A stretch of DNA of 64,000 nucleotides from Reticulitermes speratus (GCA_021186555.1 JAJKFL010000002.1:8879001-8943000), one strand, 5' to 3'; shown: positions 43,410-55,405, counted from the first letter of the stretch. Made by a program: numbers and translations. Notes: generated by a model from the sequence alone, not told the origin.

Positions 43410-45220
43410 TTTCCTTTTTTGTTACCCATAATCCTGTTTGCTCCAGTGTTTGCATCTGAGAGTCTGACATTTGAGCAAAGTTTAGCCTCGTCAGGTAGCC
43501 ACTGAAAGGGTTCCGATTGAAGGAATGCCTCCTTAAGGCTTTCAGACAGGCCCCAACCACATCTATATTTTCCCCAGAGTACGGTTGTCACCAACTGTCT
43601 CTCTGAGAAACTTTTAACCTCTGTAGAGTGATACAGCTACGCGTCCCCTAAGACAGTAATCTTACCTTCACCGCTGGGAAATTGTCAACTCTCGTGTCCG
43701 CTTACGCTCGTCAGTGTGTCAGGCCACGTAGGGTGGAATGACAGTGTGATTGGTGAATAGTGAACCGGACAGGACATGCGTTTGTGGCCTGCCTTCAGAT
43801 ACTATTCCGGAATTTGCGTAGATCTTAGTGTAATGCAGGAATGACCACAACGCGGATCCCGCAAGTCACTGGTCCGGCTCGCGCAAGGTGCCTGTAAAAA
43901 AATAATATTCCGGCAGGTTACATGCACATGGGGCTGACCGTGAAAGGCTTTAAAAAAAGATTTTCTAAAGAGAGGAGATATATAACGACCTGAAATATAC
44001 CTATTGTATTTGGATTAACGGAAATAAAATGTCATCAAATAAGGTACTATAATACATGAATTCCGTTCTTGTTATGGAGGTCTCATTTGTCAGTCTGTTC
44101 GCAAGGAATTTCTCCGAAAACAGCACGCTTGTTACTGTGATTTGTGTAAATTCCGTCGTTTTACTACTGTAGGCATATCGAGGACGTTATAATGGGCTTG
44201 ACTTTCAGCTTATATGGACGAGGCAGGAGTCCACATAACAATAACAACAACAATAAAAGTAAGATAACCGTAAGATTGATATTGGGGATGTGAGAAAGTA
44301 AGCTGCTTATGATCGTAGAGGCCTTATGCGGTTTGAACATCTCGTTCTGTTATTACAGTGATTTGGCTATTTGCGACTTTAAGAATCAGAGATTGAAAAG
44401 CAGAACTTTTAAATACGAGACCTGCAGTTAAAGATATGATCAAAATTTTGTAGTAAAATTTTGTTCACCTAATCTGACATGTTCACGTGGCCTGAATACT
44501 GCTAAAGTAACTATGACGTAACGAGTTGTCAGCAATAGACACGATCCTCAGTCGTTGTTTCTGAGAGGGTGCCACACAGAGAGGTAAACGTCCTACAGGC
44601 TTCGCACAACATGTCTCACTTACATGCATTTTACGCTTTTTAACTTCTAACCGAGCATTATGTTCAGCCGTTTTTAAAACATGTCATACAGCTTTATCTG
44701 TGTTTTGCAAGCATCAAGATCCATCACTTTTGACAGAAGGCACTTTACTGTGTAACGTTTTATGAACACACACTGGGGTGGTACAAACAGGTGTTTCTGA
44801 CAGAATGTCGTGTCAGTAGCTGTCATATGAGTAGCGTGTAATATTAGTTTATTGTAGAAGTAAAGTGTACATAAATTGTCATTAAAATTCATATAAATTA
44901 CATGGCTAATAATATTTGTAATTTTCTTTTTTTCTTATTTTCTGAGTTGTTCTCCTGTAACGTATTTTTCATTTATGTCCTTATTGCAAGGGTTAGCTAT
45001 CTATTTCCCTGAAATAAATCTGAGGATGTTTCAAATTTTATGTCCTGCGAATGTAGAAGTCATTGCCTTTAAACTGCCGAGATTGTCCACGTGCATGTGA
45101 AGGCTATACTGTTTGAGTATAACATGGGAAACGGTGCGGATTACTGCAGATAGGCCTAATTGTAACTCTTGGGCCGAAACCATGTGGCCCAATAAAGTAA
45201 CACAAAGGGACAGAGACTGA
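43410..45220. other. unannotated stretch
   Basis: No coding region or known repeat recognised over 1.8 kb. Confidence 0.45.
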
Positions 45221-45224
45221 AAAA

Positions 45225-45345
45225 ACAAAAACTTCCTTTTACATATAATAATAAAACAAAAATTCACAATAGTGAAAACAGTTTTTATGTGCAATACCCT
45301 ACTGCATGTTTCGGCCGCTCACACGGCCACCCTCAGGCAGACAAT
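45225..45345 (-). mobile_element. hammerhead unit arm
   Basis: Minus motif 45296-45344: CTGAGGG (one change), T, GGCCG...CGGCC, GAAACATGC, AGTAGGG. Upstream on the plus strand the arm has CACAATAGTGAAAACAG and TTATGTGCAATACCC. No second arm found, so truncated. Confidence 0.6.
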
Positions 45346-45349
45346 ACAA

Positions 45350-46080
45350 AGGATAAAAATTAAAATATAATACAATTATTTAAGTGAGAGAATCAATCCA
45401 AGATATAAAATGACAATGATAAAATTATAGTTCAAAATACATAAGATAAGGTGTCACAGTAATCGTGGCATTATTAAATGGATGGTATGCACAGACATTG
45501 CATGCAGTAATGCACCATCCAAGAGAATGTATTTGGATGTAAAGAACACAGTAAACCATTCTGTCTTGCTTACATCCCAATACATTCTCTTTGAATTTTT
45601 CGGTTTTGCTCCCCTAAAGATACTGCGCTTGGGAGGACAGTCCCATTTGCGTCACCCGTTTTACTGCTTCATGACTAAGAGCGATAGTGTGAAGGCACGA
45701 ATGCTACGAGAGTGTCTCTTTTCGCGGTTCATTCAGATGTTTTGGTTTACGCTATCAGAATTTTCCTGAACACAAACCTCATTCAAGTAAATAGCCAGTC
45801 TAAAGAAATCAGGTCACAAGCGAAGAAGGATGGAAGTATTTTGAATGATAGGATTTTACCACGGTCAAGTGGGTACTACGCGTGCTTTGTAATTGGGAAG
45901 CCCGGGGCTCAAATCTCGACCTGTACACCGTCTATCCTTACTGAGATTTCTCCATTTTCGCAATATGTTTCACATAAAATCAATATTATAATTTTGTTTG
46001 GGACAGAATTCCGATAAAAGACATGACGTCGTTTAGTGCGGAAAGCACTTCGAAAACTTCGAGTCGCTGCTGTTATGCAC
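45350..46080. other. unannotated stretch
   Basis: A tRNA-like patch near 45865-45925 (GTACTACGCGTGC...GGCTCAAATCTCGAC) could be a decayed SINE head. Nothing firmer. Confidence 0.35.
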
Positions 46081-46082
46081 AT

Positions 46083-47210
46083 CGATTGACACTTTGAAAG
46101 ATCTGGATACAGCACGACAAACACATTGCTGCTGACACATGCTTCTTTCCTGATAAGGCTTTCGAATACAGCATTTTGCCACTGGTGACACACACCTAAC
46201 ACTTATACTGTGACTGACACAAGCTTCTTTCCTGATAAGGCTTTGGAATACAGCATTTTGCCACTGGTGACACACACCTGACACTTATACTCTGATTTAC
46301 ACATGCTTCTTTCCTGATAAGGCTTTCGAATACAGCATTTTGCCACTGGTGACACACACCTAACACTTATACTGTGATTGACACATGCTGCTTTCCTGAC
46401 AAGGCTTTCGAATACAGCATTTTGCCACTGGTGACACACACCTAACACTTATGCTGTGGTTGACACATGCTGCTTTCCTGATAAGGCTTCTGAATACATA
46501 ATTTTGCCACTGGTGGCACACACTTAACACTTATACTGTGGTTGACACATGCTGCTTTCCTGATAAGGCTTCTGAATACATCATTTTGCCACTGGCGACA
46601 CACACTTAACACTTATACTGTGGTAGACACATGCTGCTTTCCTGATAAGGCTTCTGAATACATAATTTTGCCACTGGTGACACACACTTAACACTTATAC
46701 TGTGGTAGACACATGCTGCTTTCCTGATAAGGCTTCTGAATACATAATTTTGCCACTGGTGACACACACTTAACACTTATACTGTGGTTGACACATGCTG
46801 CTTTCCTGATAAAGCTTTCGAATACAGCACTTCTCAAGTGGTGACACCTACATTTATTGTGACCAACACATTATTTTTCTGATGAGGATTTCGCTTGCAA
46901 CTCTTCCGCATTTAACAAAAAAGCATTTGCTGACACGTGCTGCTCCTCTGATACGGCTTATATCTACAGCATTTTGCAACCGCCAAGACACATAATTTTG
47001 TAGGTGCCTAGTGCTAATTTGTTGATAAGGCTTTCATCTGCAGCCTTCCGCTACATATATTTGACACACGTATTATGCCTGACGTGGTGCTTTTCTGATA
47101 AGGCCTTCACCTGTTGCATTTCGCCACTGTTAACACACTCCCCTTTGCTGCTATATACTCCTTTCCTGATAAGGTTTTGCTGTGTATCATTTTATTACTT
47201 TCAACACGTA
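46083..47210 (+). repeat. 82-bp tandem array with decaying edge
   Basis: Unit core CTTTCCTGATAAGGCTTTCG, AATACAGCATTTTGCCACTG, GTGACACACACCTAACACTT. The phase point recurs at 46143, 46225, 46307, 46389, 46471, 46553, 46635, 46717 and 46799, exactly 82 bp apart. After 46880 about four more units are recognisable but diverged and of uneven length (CTGATGAGGATTTCGC, CTGATACGGCTTATAT, CTGATAAGGCCTTCACC, CTGATAAGGTTTTGC). Since 82 is not a multiple of three, translated repeats shift frame. Confidence 0.95.
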
Positions 47211-47214
47211 TATC

Positions 47215-47660
47215 ATAAATTATTCTGATCTTCATGCAATTTGAAGTTTTCCTCTTCCGGCTTCAATGTAAGAGCTATTTATCTTCAAGATTTTTCAGAA
47301 GTCTGCTGTATTGTTTTCTGGATTTTATCTTTAATCTTATACTAATTTTATGTTTAAATTTGTTTTCACAGAGTGTTATTTATTATTTTCTAATTATTTA
47401 TTTTAAACTTTATGCAGCTTTAAATTTATGTAATTCTGGGACGTGCAGCTGTGTAATTTATACGTACTATAGCTACATTAATGTTAACAGCCACAAGAAC
47501 TGATTGAACTCAGGGAATGCCTGCTACCTTTCGGTCCAGAATCTTCTGTCTTGCATTTGCTATTAAAAGATTAAAGATTGAAATATACAGGAATATAATA
47601 CAGCATTAAATCCAACAATTGCACAATCAACAACAAATAATCATTTATCAGTTCGCGATG
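47215..47660. other. unannotated T-rich stretch
   Basis: Phenylalanine/leucine-rich open frame at 47234-47503 is compositional. No element recognised. Confidence 0.4.
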
Positions 47661-47664
47661 TAAA

Positions 47665-48170
47665 AAGGCAAAGTTCTCCCTACAACAGGCCATGAAGGCC
47701 CAGATGGGGAGTAGAGGTATAGCTCTACTCTTTCTTTAACCGTGGTACTAGATGAGGGTGGGTGGTCAACTCCACGCCCCGGCCGCTTTACCCCCCGGGA
47801 AAGAGACTCGGTACCCATTGTATAGGAGGCTGGGTGGGCCCCAGGGCCGGTCTGGACGGCTGCGGAAAATCTCGCCCCCACTGGGATTTTTTCCCCCCCT
47901 GTCCGGGGTTTTTCCCCTTTGATCCATTTTTGTACTGTTTAAATCCTTTCGTCCTTCATGTCACTTTACGTTCCATGCTACCGTTCTTACAACAAACACA
48001 ACACAAACATCCATGCCCCCCGATGGGATTCGAACCCACAATCCCAGCAAGCGAGCGGCCGTAGACCCACGCCTTAGACCGCACGGCCAATGGGATCGGC
48101 TATTCGATCCCCGGACCGTCCAGCCCGTAGCGTAGTCGCTATACCGACTAAGCTATCCCGGCCCACCACT
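47665..48170 (-). repeat. SINE S2, full length, split by an S1 copy
   Basis: Minus strand: head GGCCGGGATAGCTTAGTCGG, CTACGGGCTGGACGGTCC, GGGGATCGAAT (48101-48165). It resumes after the S1 insert with CCCAGTGGGGGCGAGATTTT and continues through GGCCCTGGGGCCCACCCAGC, GGGGGGTAAAGCGGCCGGG, GAGTTGACCACCCACCCTCA, to CTACTCCCCATCTGGGCC near 47700. The best full-length S2 in the window apart from the interruption. Confidence 0.85.
47885..48100 (-). repeat. SINE S1 copy nested in S2
   Basis: Minus strand: GATCCCATTGGCCGTGCGG, B box GGTTCGAATCCCATC, then a short body variant ATGGATGTTTGTGTTGTG, AACGGTAGCATGGAACG, AAAATGGATCAAAGGGG, ending in a degraded A-run. This body (type 1) differs from that at 13.3 kb (type 2). 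The junction with S2 lies within ATCCCAGTGG-like text shared by both families. Confidence 0.8.
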
Positions 48171-48324
48171 TCAAGATGTGGGAGGCACATCGTGAAGTAA
48201 CAAATGGCTGTTTGTTGTTGAGTGTGTAATTGTTGGATTAATGCTGTATAGTCAGTCTATTGCATGGACGATGGAAAACATAAAAATAAAGGAATATATT
48301 TTGCCTGTTTTTTTTGGGGGGTCT

Positions 48325-48750
48325 GAAACTTGGTCTCTCATATTGAGGGAGGAACATAGGCTGAGCGTGTTTTAGAATAGGGTTGGGCCTAAGAGGGACG
48401 AGGTTACAGGATATTTGAGGAGATTGCTTAGTGATAACTTCCATGACTTTTACCCTTAACAAATATTATCCGGGTGATAAAACCAAGAATAATGAGGTGG
48501 GCGGGACATGCGGCAGTGTGTGGGAGAGGAGAGATGCATACGGGGTTTTGTTGGTGAAACCTGCAGGAAACAGACCACTTGCAAGGTCTGGGCATACATG
48601 GGAGGATAATATTAAAATGTATCCTGAAGAAATAGGATGCAGGCGTGGATTGGATTGATCTGCCTCAGGAAGGGAATAGTGGTAGTTTTTTTTGTGAACA
48701 CTGCAATCAACCTTTGGGTTTTATAGAATGCGGGGAATATCTTGACTAGG
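48325..48750 (+). pseudogene. LINE 3' ORF stub
   Basis: In changing frames: LREEHRLSVF, VGPKRDEVTGYLRRL, then a GHAAVCGRGEMHTGFC-like patch, then the DNA of GKPAGNRPLARSGHTWEDNI (48540-48620) and DLPQEGN. This covers VFENRVLRRIFGPKRDEVTG to the NLRVL end of the same LINE clade as at 11.4 kb. It is among the longest stubs, with many stops. Confidence 0.75.
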
Positions 48751-48754
48751 AGAA

Positions 48755-49060
48755 AAGGTGTTATCTGCTCAAGTAAAACTCAGCTATGTCGACTTAGCTA
48801 GTTACGTAGTGAGTTAGCAGCAAATATTTATCCAGTTATCCAGCATCACCTGACGTCGGCATTTCTGCATTATCATGAATCCATTTAGGATTGTATTCGA
48901 CATCACTGCCATATACATTTCTATATACGAATGAGGGCAGTTCTGAAAATTATTCGTGTATTTATATTATTTTCATATTTGTAACAGCGCATTAACCCTA
49001 TGAAGCCTGTGAAGTATAATCATCCTTGAGAAGACAATGTTCGGTCGACTACCAAGCAAG
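48755..49060. other. unannotated stretch
   Basis: Nothing recognised. Confidence 0.4.
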
Positions 49061-49063
49061 CCG

Positions 49064-49114
49064 CCCCGTCTTTCGTGGAACCAGAAGATTCATTACCACA
49101 GTCATCAGGTCCTG
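49064..49114 (-). ncRNA. solo hammerhead-like motif
   Basis: Minus strand: CTGATGA, C, TGTGG, a loop of about 17 nt, CCAC, GAAAGAC. The boxes are consensus, the stem is short, and a GUH site is not evident after GAAA. No inverted partner. It may be a decayed arm or a chance match. Confidence 0.35.
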
Positions 49115-49344
49115 TCACTATCTCTTATCTTGAATGAGACTGTGGCCGCAACTCTGTAAAACTTTCTCTTCCATTTATTGATTTCCTGTCTTCATACTAA
49201 TGTTTTCATGTAAGAGGCGGATCCTTATTACAGGTTTTAATGTACCTATGACATTGTCTCATTAATAACTGTTAACTACCTTCTGTATCAAGGTCTTCTC
49301 CAGAGGTTAGTATTCAACTGCCTAATCAAGAAACTTCCAAACAT

Positions 49345-49782
49345 CTACGCAAGCCGAAAGTTTATTACTGTATTCATAAAAGCTTGTAACGGGACGTCAT
49401 CAGGAGCCAGAATCTGTTTTGAACTCGCGAACAATATTCTATTAAAATCTTTTTTTAATATTTCTTTCCATATGCGTCTACTTACATTCTTATGCTTAAA
49501 ATTGTTGCAAATTGCATGTGTACTATGGAGAAAAGACCCACCGATGGGGGCTGTCTCGCTTTCCTTTTTTTTATTATTTACATTACTTGCTGTATCGTTG
49601 CATAAGTTATGTGACTTAAAAAACATAATGGTAAGATAACTATGCAGGTTTGGTTTGGAGTGCTGGTGGAGCAAGTGGCTATTGTGGCCAATATTCATGT
49701 AGTTTCCAGCAGCGAGCAGGAGGAGGATGGAGAAAAAATTACATACTGAGGAAATTTTATGAGTTCTAATCCATGAAATCAT
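49345..49782 (-). other. longest open frame of the window (145 codons), unrecognised
   Basis: The frame reads MISWIRTHKISSVCNFFSIL near its start, a hydrophobic patch, and ILAPDDVPLQAFMNTVINF near its end. No domain, no signal for splicing or a host gene, and codon use is as AT-rich as the surroundings. Its start overlaps the next LINE stub. I regard it as probably non-coding. Confidence 0.2.
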
Positions 49783-50010
49783 TAATAGGATGATAAAGTC
49801 AAGAAGGGTGAGATGAGTCTAACATGCAGCACTCATGGGAGAGAAGAGAAATGCATACAAAAGTTTTGGACGGACAAAAACAAAATATGGGAGAGGTCGT
49901 GTAAAAGGGACTTGACGAGAACAGGGTGAAATGACTTGTCTGAGAATAGGGACAATTGGCAGGCTCTTGTGAATATATTCGTGAACTTTCGAATGTATTT
50001 AGCGACTACC
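49735..50010 (+). pseudogene. LINE 3' ORF stub
   Basis: AATAGGATGATAAAGTCAAG and AGGGTGAGATGAGTCTAACA correspond to NIIRMIKSRRMRWAGHA, then GGGAGAGAAGAGAAATGCAT (GERRNAY), and GAGAATAGGGACAATTGGCA (ENRDNWQALVNIFVNF). Same clade as the 48.3 kb stub. Confidence 0.7.
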
Positions 50011-50367
50011 TTAGAAACTGTTTTCTTTTAAACGGGAAGGTCTTCTATTCGGGTAACGCAGTAATTCCCAAGTTCTTTGTCTGCAGTGAATGCAGTCAGG
50101 GTAGCACTGCCGTGTTCAGAATTTGAATCACAGACCTGCCTAAAGCGAATCACACATTCCACTGTTGAACTCACTGACCTTAGGCAAATAAAATGAAATA
50201 GTATTGGGATTAAACATGAAGCATACAGAGTAATACAATACAAGTAACATTTATCGTAACGGATTAAATTGATAGAAGGACTACAAGATGATATTGTGCC
50301 TTATATATATATATACTATTCGAATGCAAAACTATTCGAAAGTATGTAGGTGACAGAAGTCGGGGTG

Positions 50368-50640
50368 ATGTAGGCTAAGGGCTGGACCATTGTGGAACAC
50401 TGATTTGTTTCATTTCAGGGACAAGAAATGTTTATGTCTGTCAAAATATGCAGACTGATGCTGAACCTCCCCCCCCCCCGCCTGTATTTCTATTTACAAA
50501 GCACCAGGGACTCATTTGTGAGGGTGAAGCAGCCGGCGCGTGAAGCTGACCACTGACCCCAACCAGCACTGAAGTTGAGAATAAATGGAACTAAATCTCC
50601 ACTCCCACATATGCCTTCATGATATACGTAGGGCCAAAGT
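50368..50640 (+). repeat. SINE S2 copy, diverged
   Basis: GTAGGCTAAGGGCTGGACCA, then GCAGACTGATGCTGAACC with a C run where other copies have CCCACCCAGCC, then GTGAAGCAGCCGGCGCGTG, AGCTGACCACTGACC and AGCACTGAAGTTGAG. Confidence 0.6.
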
Positions 50641-50644
50641 TACC

Positions 50645-52570
50645 TTTTCACATAGAGATGTACTAGCAGCTTTTTTTTTTTAACTGGAACTGAAACATGT
50701 CCATAGGCAGCAGATATTCCCCGGCTAGCGCGTCGATGGTACGCAGGTGATGTTATCTGCTACGGGTTCCCTTAGGAAGCTGCCAAAGCTTTGGGTGAAT
50801 TTAATGCCTTATCCACGACAGCAAGTCAGTGTACACGCATGGCATTATCACTACGCATAATTTGTATTGGAATCAGGGTTCACTGCATGATACTGGGTTC
50901 TTGATATTATTGAAATGAAATTACAGTAAGGTTAAACGGTGCCTGCGACTTCAGCAATGTACGGAAATTTCCCCACTACTACTTATGATGATGATAGTAG
51001 GATATGCCTACATTCACTTACAATCTACACCGCATTTTATTGTTTCCAATCGCGATGTGTGTCACTTAAGTAGGTCTTATTTACCTAAGCACTTCTTAAA
51101 CCCGTAATTTGAAAGACCCACTACATAGCTTCAGGCTATGTCAGTCCCGTCTATAGGACGTTTTTGTGTTTATGTGCAGATGGGAGAATTAACGCGAAGG
51201 TGAAGATGGATCTATATATTAGGAGATGGGTTGGACGCGTAGAAAGACATTTGTAACATGTTGCATTGGCTTTATGGCAGATGAGGCCATTGATAGGTGT
51301 TTTCCGAGATAAAAGTAGGGAGTAGGTAACTGGTATTTGGTCGAACATACCGAAATATTTACTTGAAACAGTTATAAATATTGTGTTTGACAGGAATCTT
51401 ACCGAAAAACAAAAACAGCTTCTATCCACTCGAAAATTGCGACTGACGTGTTTTTATGGAGGGTCTGAAACTTTCAATTCTCCAGCTGTCCTAACAGCCA
51501 CCTCTCTGCGAAGTGACGTGTGTTTTGATTGGATGTGATGTTAATATTTCTCTGAAAGGTTTATCTTGATCTTCAATTTCGAAAACCAATGATTTCTTAG
51601 CTCATCGTTGGAAGACATTCTTGACTCTTAGCACTTAGACGAACATTAAGGACTTACAGTAAAGTCAGCCACGTCACGTTCAATAAAATTATCAAATGTG
51701 ACCATTTGCAGTACTTTCAAATTGAGTGCAGTGCAGCTGCCCCCTCCAGTGGGCTGAAGCAAAGCAGCAAACTCTGCAACTCGAATATCGGCTGCGGATC
51801 TCAGAAGCGCCTCATCGAAGAAATGTTTATTCTTACTGCATCACATAATAAATATATGTCACACACTAAGTACTAAATTATTGTATGTATCTAAGTAAAT
51901 TATTATATGAGTAAAGCCGTTTTACAGTAACATTTGTTAGAGCAAGAGTTCCATCCACAGAAGAAATATAGGCCTAAAACGATCAGAAACTTATTTTAAA
52001 AAACTTGATTCCAACCGATAATCCAAAGACGTGGGCGATATGCAGCCGATGTTTTCCGCATTTACCAAGTGTGGAGTATAAGAAGAAGGCGAAGCGTGCT
52101 ACAAATGCGTTTGCATGTCGCCAAGTACGCCTCACCATCTGGCAATCACGACACGTACCGGTTGTGCTGTGCGTTCCCCGTGCGTGGCGGCAACTTCTCC
52201 GACACTGCTGTAAAGCGTTTAGCTTGAGCACTCAGCTGCAGGCGCACTGTCTCCGCTCAGTCCTCACATTCGCTAAATGGTACACTTTTACTCCAGTAAC
52301 AACTCCTCGCAATACGTGACATGTAAGCCTGCTACCATGACAGTAATTTGTATGAGTACGGAACTTGGTCTTTCACTCTAAATTAATGTCATGTATAAAG
52401 GGTTAAGGTTCTTCTGTGATGTAACCTTGTTGTGTTTGGTAGACAGGCGTCAACATTTTAGGGCTTTCAGCTGATTTCATCTTCAGTGTATTTAACACTC
52501 TTCAAAAATATTCGGGTCCTCACCCGAATCGAGTTTAATCCTAATATTTACAGCTTTAAAAAAGCCAGAT
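50645..52570. other. unannotated stretch
   Basis: A GC-richer patch at 52000-52320 is open on the plus strand for about 100 codons without a recognised family. Elsewhere nothing was seen. Confidence 0.4.
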
Positions 52571-52574
52571 CCCA

Positions 52575-52740
52575 TAGGTTAGGTTATTTGAGAAATAGTG
52601 TTGAGGAGAACATTTCGAAATGAGAGGGACGAAGTAAGAAGGTACTGACGAAAATTACTTAAAGAATTATCTAATAATCTATACATCTCGAATAATACTG
52701 TTAGGATAGTTTTATGGTGATGAAGATGAGCTGAAGAGGA
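52575..52740 (+). pseudogene. LINE ORF2 stub, FGPKRDEV block only
   Basis: Reads FRNERDEVRRY, stop, RKLLKELSNNLYISNNTVRI. This matches the IFGPKRDEVTGxWRKLHNEELxNLYSSPNIIRVIK block of the LINE clade seen at 48.3 kb. The following tail is not recognisable. Confidence 0.6.
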
Positions 52741-53050
52741 CGTATTTCGCACAGAAAGGAGATAGACACGAAGTATTAGTCCCAGAACTTCAAAGGAATT
52801 AACCACTGCAATGATTTAGGTGCACATAGAAGCATAATATTAGAGAAGTCTTACAGAAAGTGATGTAACTGGCTCAGCGTAGGTTGCAGTTGATTTAACA
52901 CACCGTAATGAGCCTTCTGCCGCCTTAAAAGTACAAGAAACTTATTAATCAGATGAGCAATTTTTAAATTTTAAGACAAAGCCCTACACCATGGAGTTAC
53001 AAATATCCAACATTCATGTCTTCTGTGTGCTACCACGGACATAACAAGGC

Positions 53051-53285
53051 ACACACAATTTTTTATGTTAGTCTCACCGTGCATATTTCACAGTTCACTG
53101 TTTATAAAACACCGACAAAATGCACTTCACTTTTCCTTTTTATTATATATAATAGATATATAATATATATAGGATGATGGTTTTTACATAAACCGAAACA
53201 TAGGTAGGGGTCAATTAATATATAATAAAAAGTAAAATTTAAGTGCATTTTGTTGGTGTTTTATGAACAGTGAAAGAACACACAA
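53051..53285 (+). mobile_element. hammerhead unit, short, with tail
   Basis: A direct repeat ACACACAA flanks it (53051-53058, 53278-53285). The tail on the left has TCTCACCGTGCATATTTC. The left arm begins CACTGTTTATAAAACACC and the right arm ends GGTGTTTTATGAACAGTG. Both have the AAAATGCAC motif. One motif (53168-53212) on plus: AGGATGA (changed), T, GGTTT...AAACC, GAAACATAGGTAGGGG. The left motif is lost in an (AT)n centre. The TSD is short, so the ends are less certain than for other units. Confidence 0.7.
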
Positions 53286-53289
53286 ATAT

Positions 53290-54600
53290 ATTGTAAAATT
53301 CACTCCTGAATTTTGCCAGTACCTAAGGTAGCCACAGCTGTTAAAACGATAGATTACCTGATTGCTGTGCTAATCGTCGTTAAAAAGCTTTCTTTAATTG
53401 AATGAGAAAGTTTATTTCATAATTTGGAAGCTATTTCTTCTTAAACATTCTGCTTCTCTCTGTTGTGACATTGCCAAAGGGAAATACTCTTTCCCCGGAG
53501 GAGACTGCTACGTGATACTTGGCTTAGTGTCCAATTATAGGCTACAAATTATAAGGAATTGCCTATTGGTACCCAACAAATTCTTCTATTAGGCTGCCAA
53601 GTGAAATAGTATGTTAGTGATGGGGGCGCAATTTCTCTCCTAAGTAGCTTCCATTGTCTTCAACTTACAAAACATGACAAGAGAATTCAAAGTGCTTGAA
53701 GAAGCATTTAAATTATTCACATCTTGCGCTTTCAAAGGAGACTCAATTTTCTTGAACTAAGCCAAAGTAACGTGATTTGAAAGACGATTCTTGACGGAGG
53801 ATGGGATGGTGTAATGCGATCTGTACCCTACACAATCAGCCAACACGAATAATGGAAGGCACGTTGGTCGGCTAACGTACCGCAAATACATTTAAGTGTG
53901 ACTTTTATAAGCTTATGAAAACTAGGTTTCAGTGGAGTAAAAAATAAGACTGAGATCCTCTTGGATGTGACGCCGTGTATTCTGGTAAAGTTATGTCAAT
54001 TTCCTTAGGATTATACTGTAAGTTGATAATGAACTTTGAATATAAAAACACTGAGGGGGGCTCTCAATTTTAAATTGTTTTTTTTAGGTATTTGCCTTGG
54101 GAAAGTATGTAAACCAAGAAATACCTTAGTCAGAATAATCGATAAAACTACAGAGGGTCGAAATGACTTCCTCACGAACACAAATCTCGTTACTGCTGTT
54201 CTTTCCGTCCTACTCGAAAATCTCAAGTATTGCCGACACGCGATCCCTTTCTGTCTACAGAATTTGTTGTTAAAATAATTGCAAGGTTAGAGTATATAAT
54301 GAAAATGTCTGGTAGGTAACTCTTTCTCGCCGAATACCCTGGAAACGCCTTGTCTTTATATGGGTCTGGAGCAAATAAATTTGATCCATAATATAGCTTC
54401 TCATTCCGAGAGACACGTACTGCTAGATGTGCCTGAAAACATCAGCCCGAAGATGCCGTCTTCGCTTAATGGCATCTAGCGATGGTTAATTCATTAAATG
54501 GGTAAACCATTATACAAGATGTGGCAATGCTCCTTCAGCATTGTTAAAGATACGCTTCTCGACCACAGTTTATTAAAATATATTCTAAGCAATGTGAACT
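53290..54600. other. unannotated stretch
   Basis: Nothing recognised. Confidence 0.45.
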
Positions 54601-54722
54601 GAAAGACAGATGTTTGTCATTATTGAGGAACATTACAAAGAAGTTACTCTTAAAAACGACACTTCTGAGATATCGCCAATCAAGATTGTTGCACTGATGA
54701 ACTCGGCTCATAACACTTCACA

Positions 54723-54960
54723 TTACGCAGACATTGCAGATGATATGGCATTTCTTTCTTTAGAAATTCTTAGTTTGAGATTGTGTAAGTCTGTCGGAAG
54801 TGTCTCAAATACTCTTCTGTTGAAATAGCCCCATAAAAAGAAATCACAAGCCGACAGATCGGGCGAAAGTGCTGGCCAAGAAATGTCGTCATAAAGGTCG
54901 TTATTTTTGGAAAAGTCTCTAAGGCGAATGCACGGTGGACACCCGACTTCAGATACATGT
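54723..54960 (-). pseudogene. Tc1/mariner-type transposase C-terminal fragment
   Basis: Minus-strand reading: CPPCIRLRDFSKNNDLYDDI, then SWPALSPDLSACDFFLWGYF, then NRRVFETLPTDLHNLKLRIS, stop near 54723. WPALSPDLSACDFFLWGY is the diagnostic third-acidic-residue block of IS630/Tc1/mariner DDE transposases. Only the C-terminal quarter is recognised. Terminal repeats were not found. Confidence 0.75.
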
Positions 54961-55196
54961 TCTTATTAAAGGGCGTCCCTAGCTGAACGTATAGTGAACT
55001 TAGTTCTCTTACTTTTTCCGGGCTGCCTGATTACTACATAAATCAAACTTGTGAATTAATGTTACCCCACCTTGTGCAATAAGTTGTTTGAAAACATCTC
55101 ATCGCCGATGTTTTATAATATTTTCTCTGAGAAGAACATATGTAGTTAAGAAACACATACCAAGAGAAGAATCGACAGAGTCATGTAATGTTATTC

Positions 55197-55405
55197 TTCA
55201 TGGTACAGCAGCCCCTAGTGGGCTAGGGCCTCCTCATTTTCGAGGCTTCACGATCACACACTCAGACACACCACACTCGGTAGACTCCTCTGCGCGAGTG
55301 ATCAACACGACGCAGAGAACTTTACCTGACAACACACAACACTCACAAGAGACAGATATCCACTTCTCTGGCGGGATTCTAACACGGAATCCCAGCAAGC
55401 GCGTG
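55197..55405 (-). repeat. SINE S1 body, head missing
   Basis: Minus strand: GGGATTCCGTGTTAGAATCC (decayed B-box area), ATATCTGTCTCTTGTGAGTG, AGGTAAAGTTCTCTGCGTCG, CAGAGGAGTCTACCGAG, GTGTGTGATCGTGAAGCC, GAGGAGGCCCTAGCCC. This is the type 2 body as at 13.3 kb. The tRNA half ends abruptly at the S4 junction. Confidence 0.75.

Noticed and set aside
46083-47210. CRISPR-like array
   Set aside because: Units repeat over their whole 82 bp with no unique spacers, and the setting is eukaryotic. The 114-bp array at 17.2 kb is likewise a plain satellite.
49345-49782. Longest frame (145 codons) as a host gene
   Set aside because: No domain, no homologous text, AT-driven codon use, and overlap with a LINE stub.
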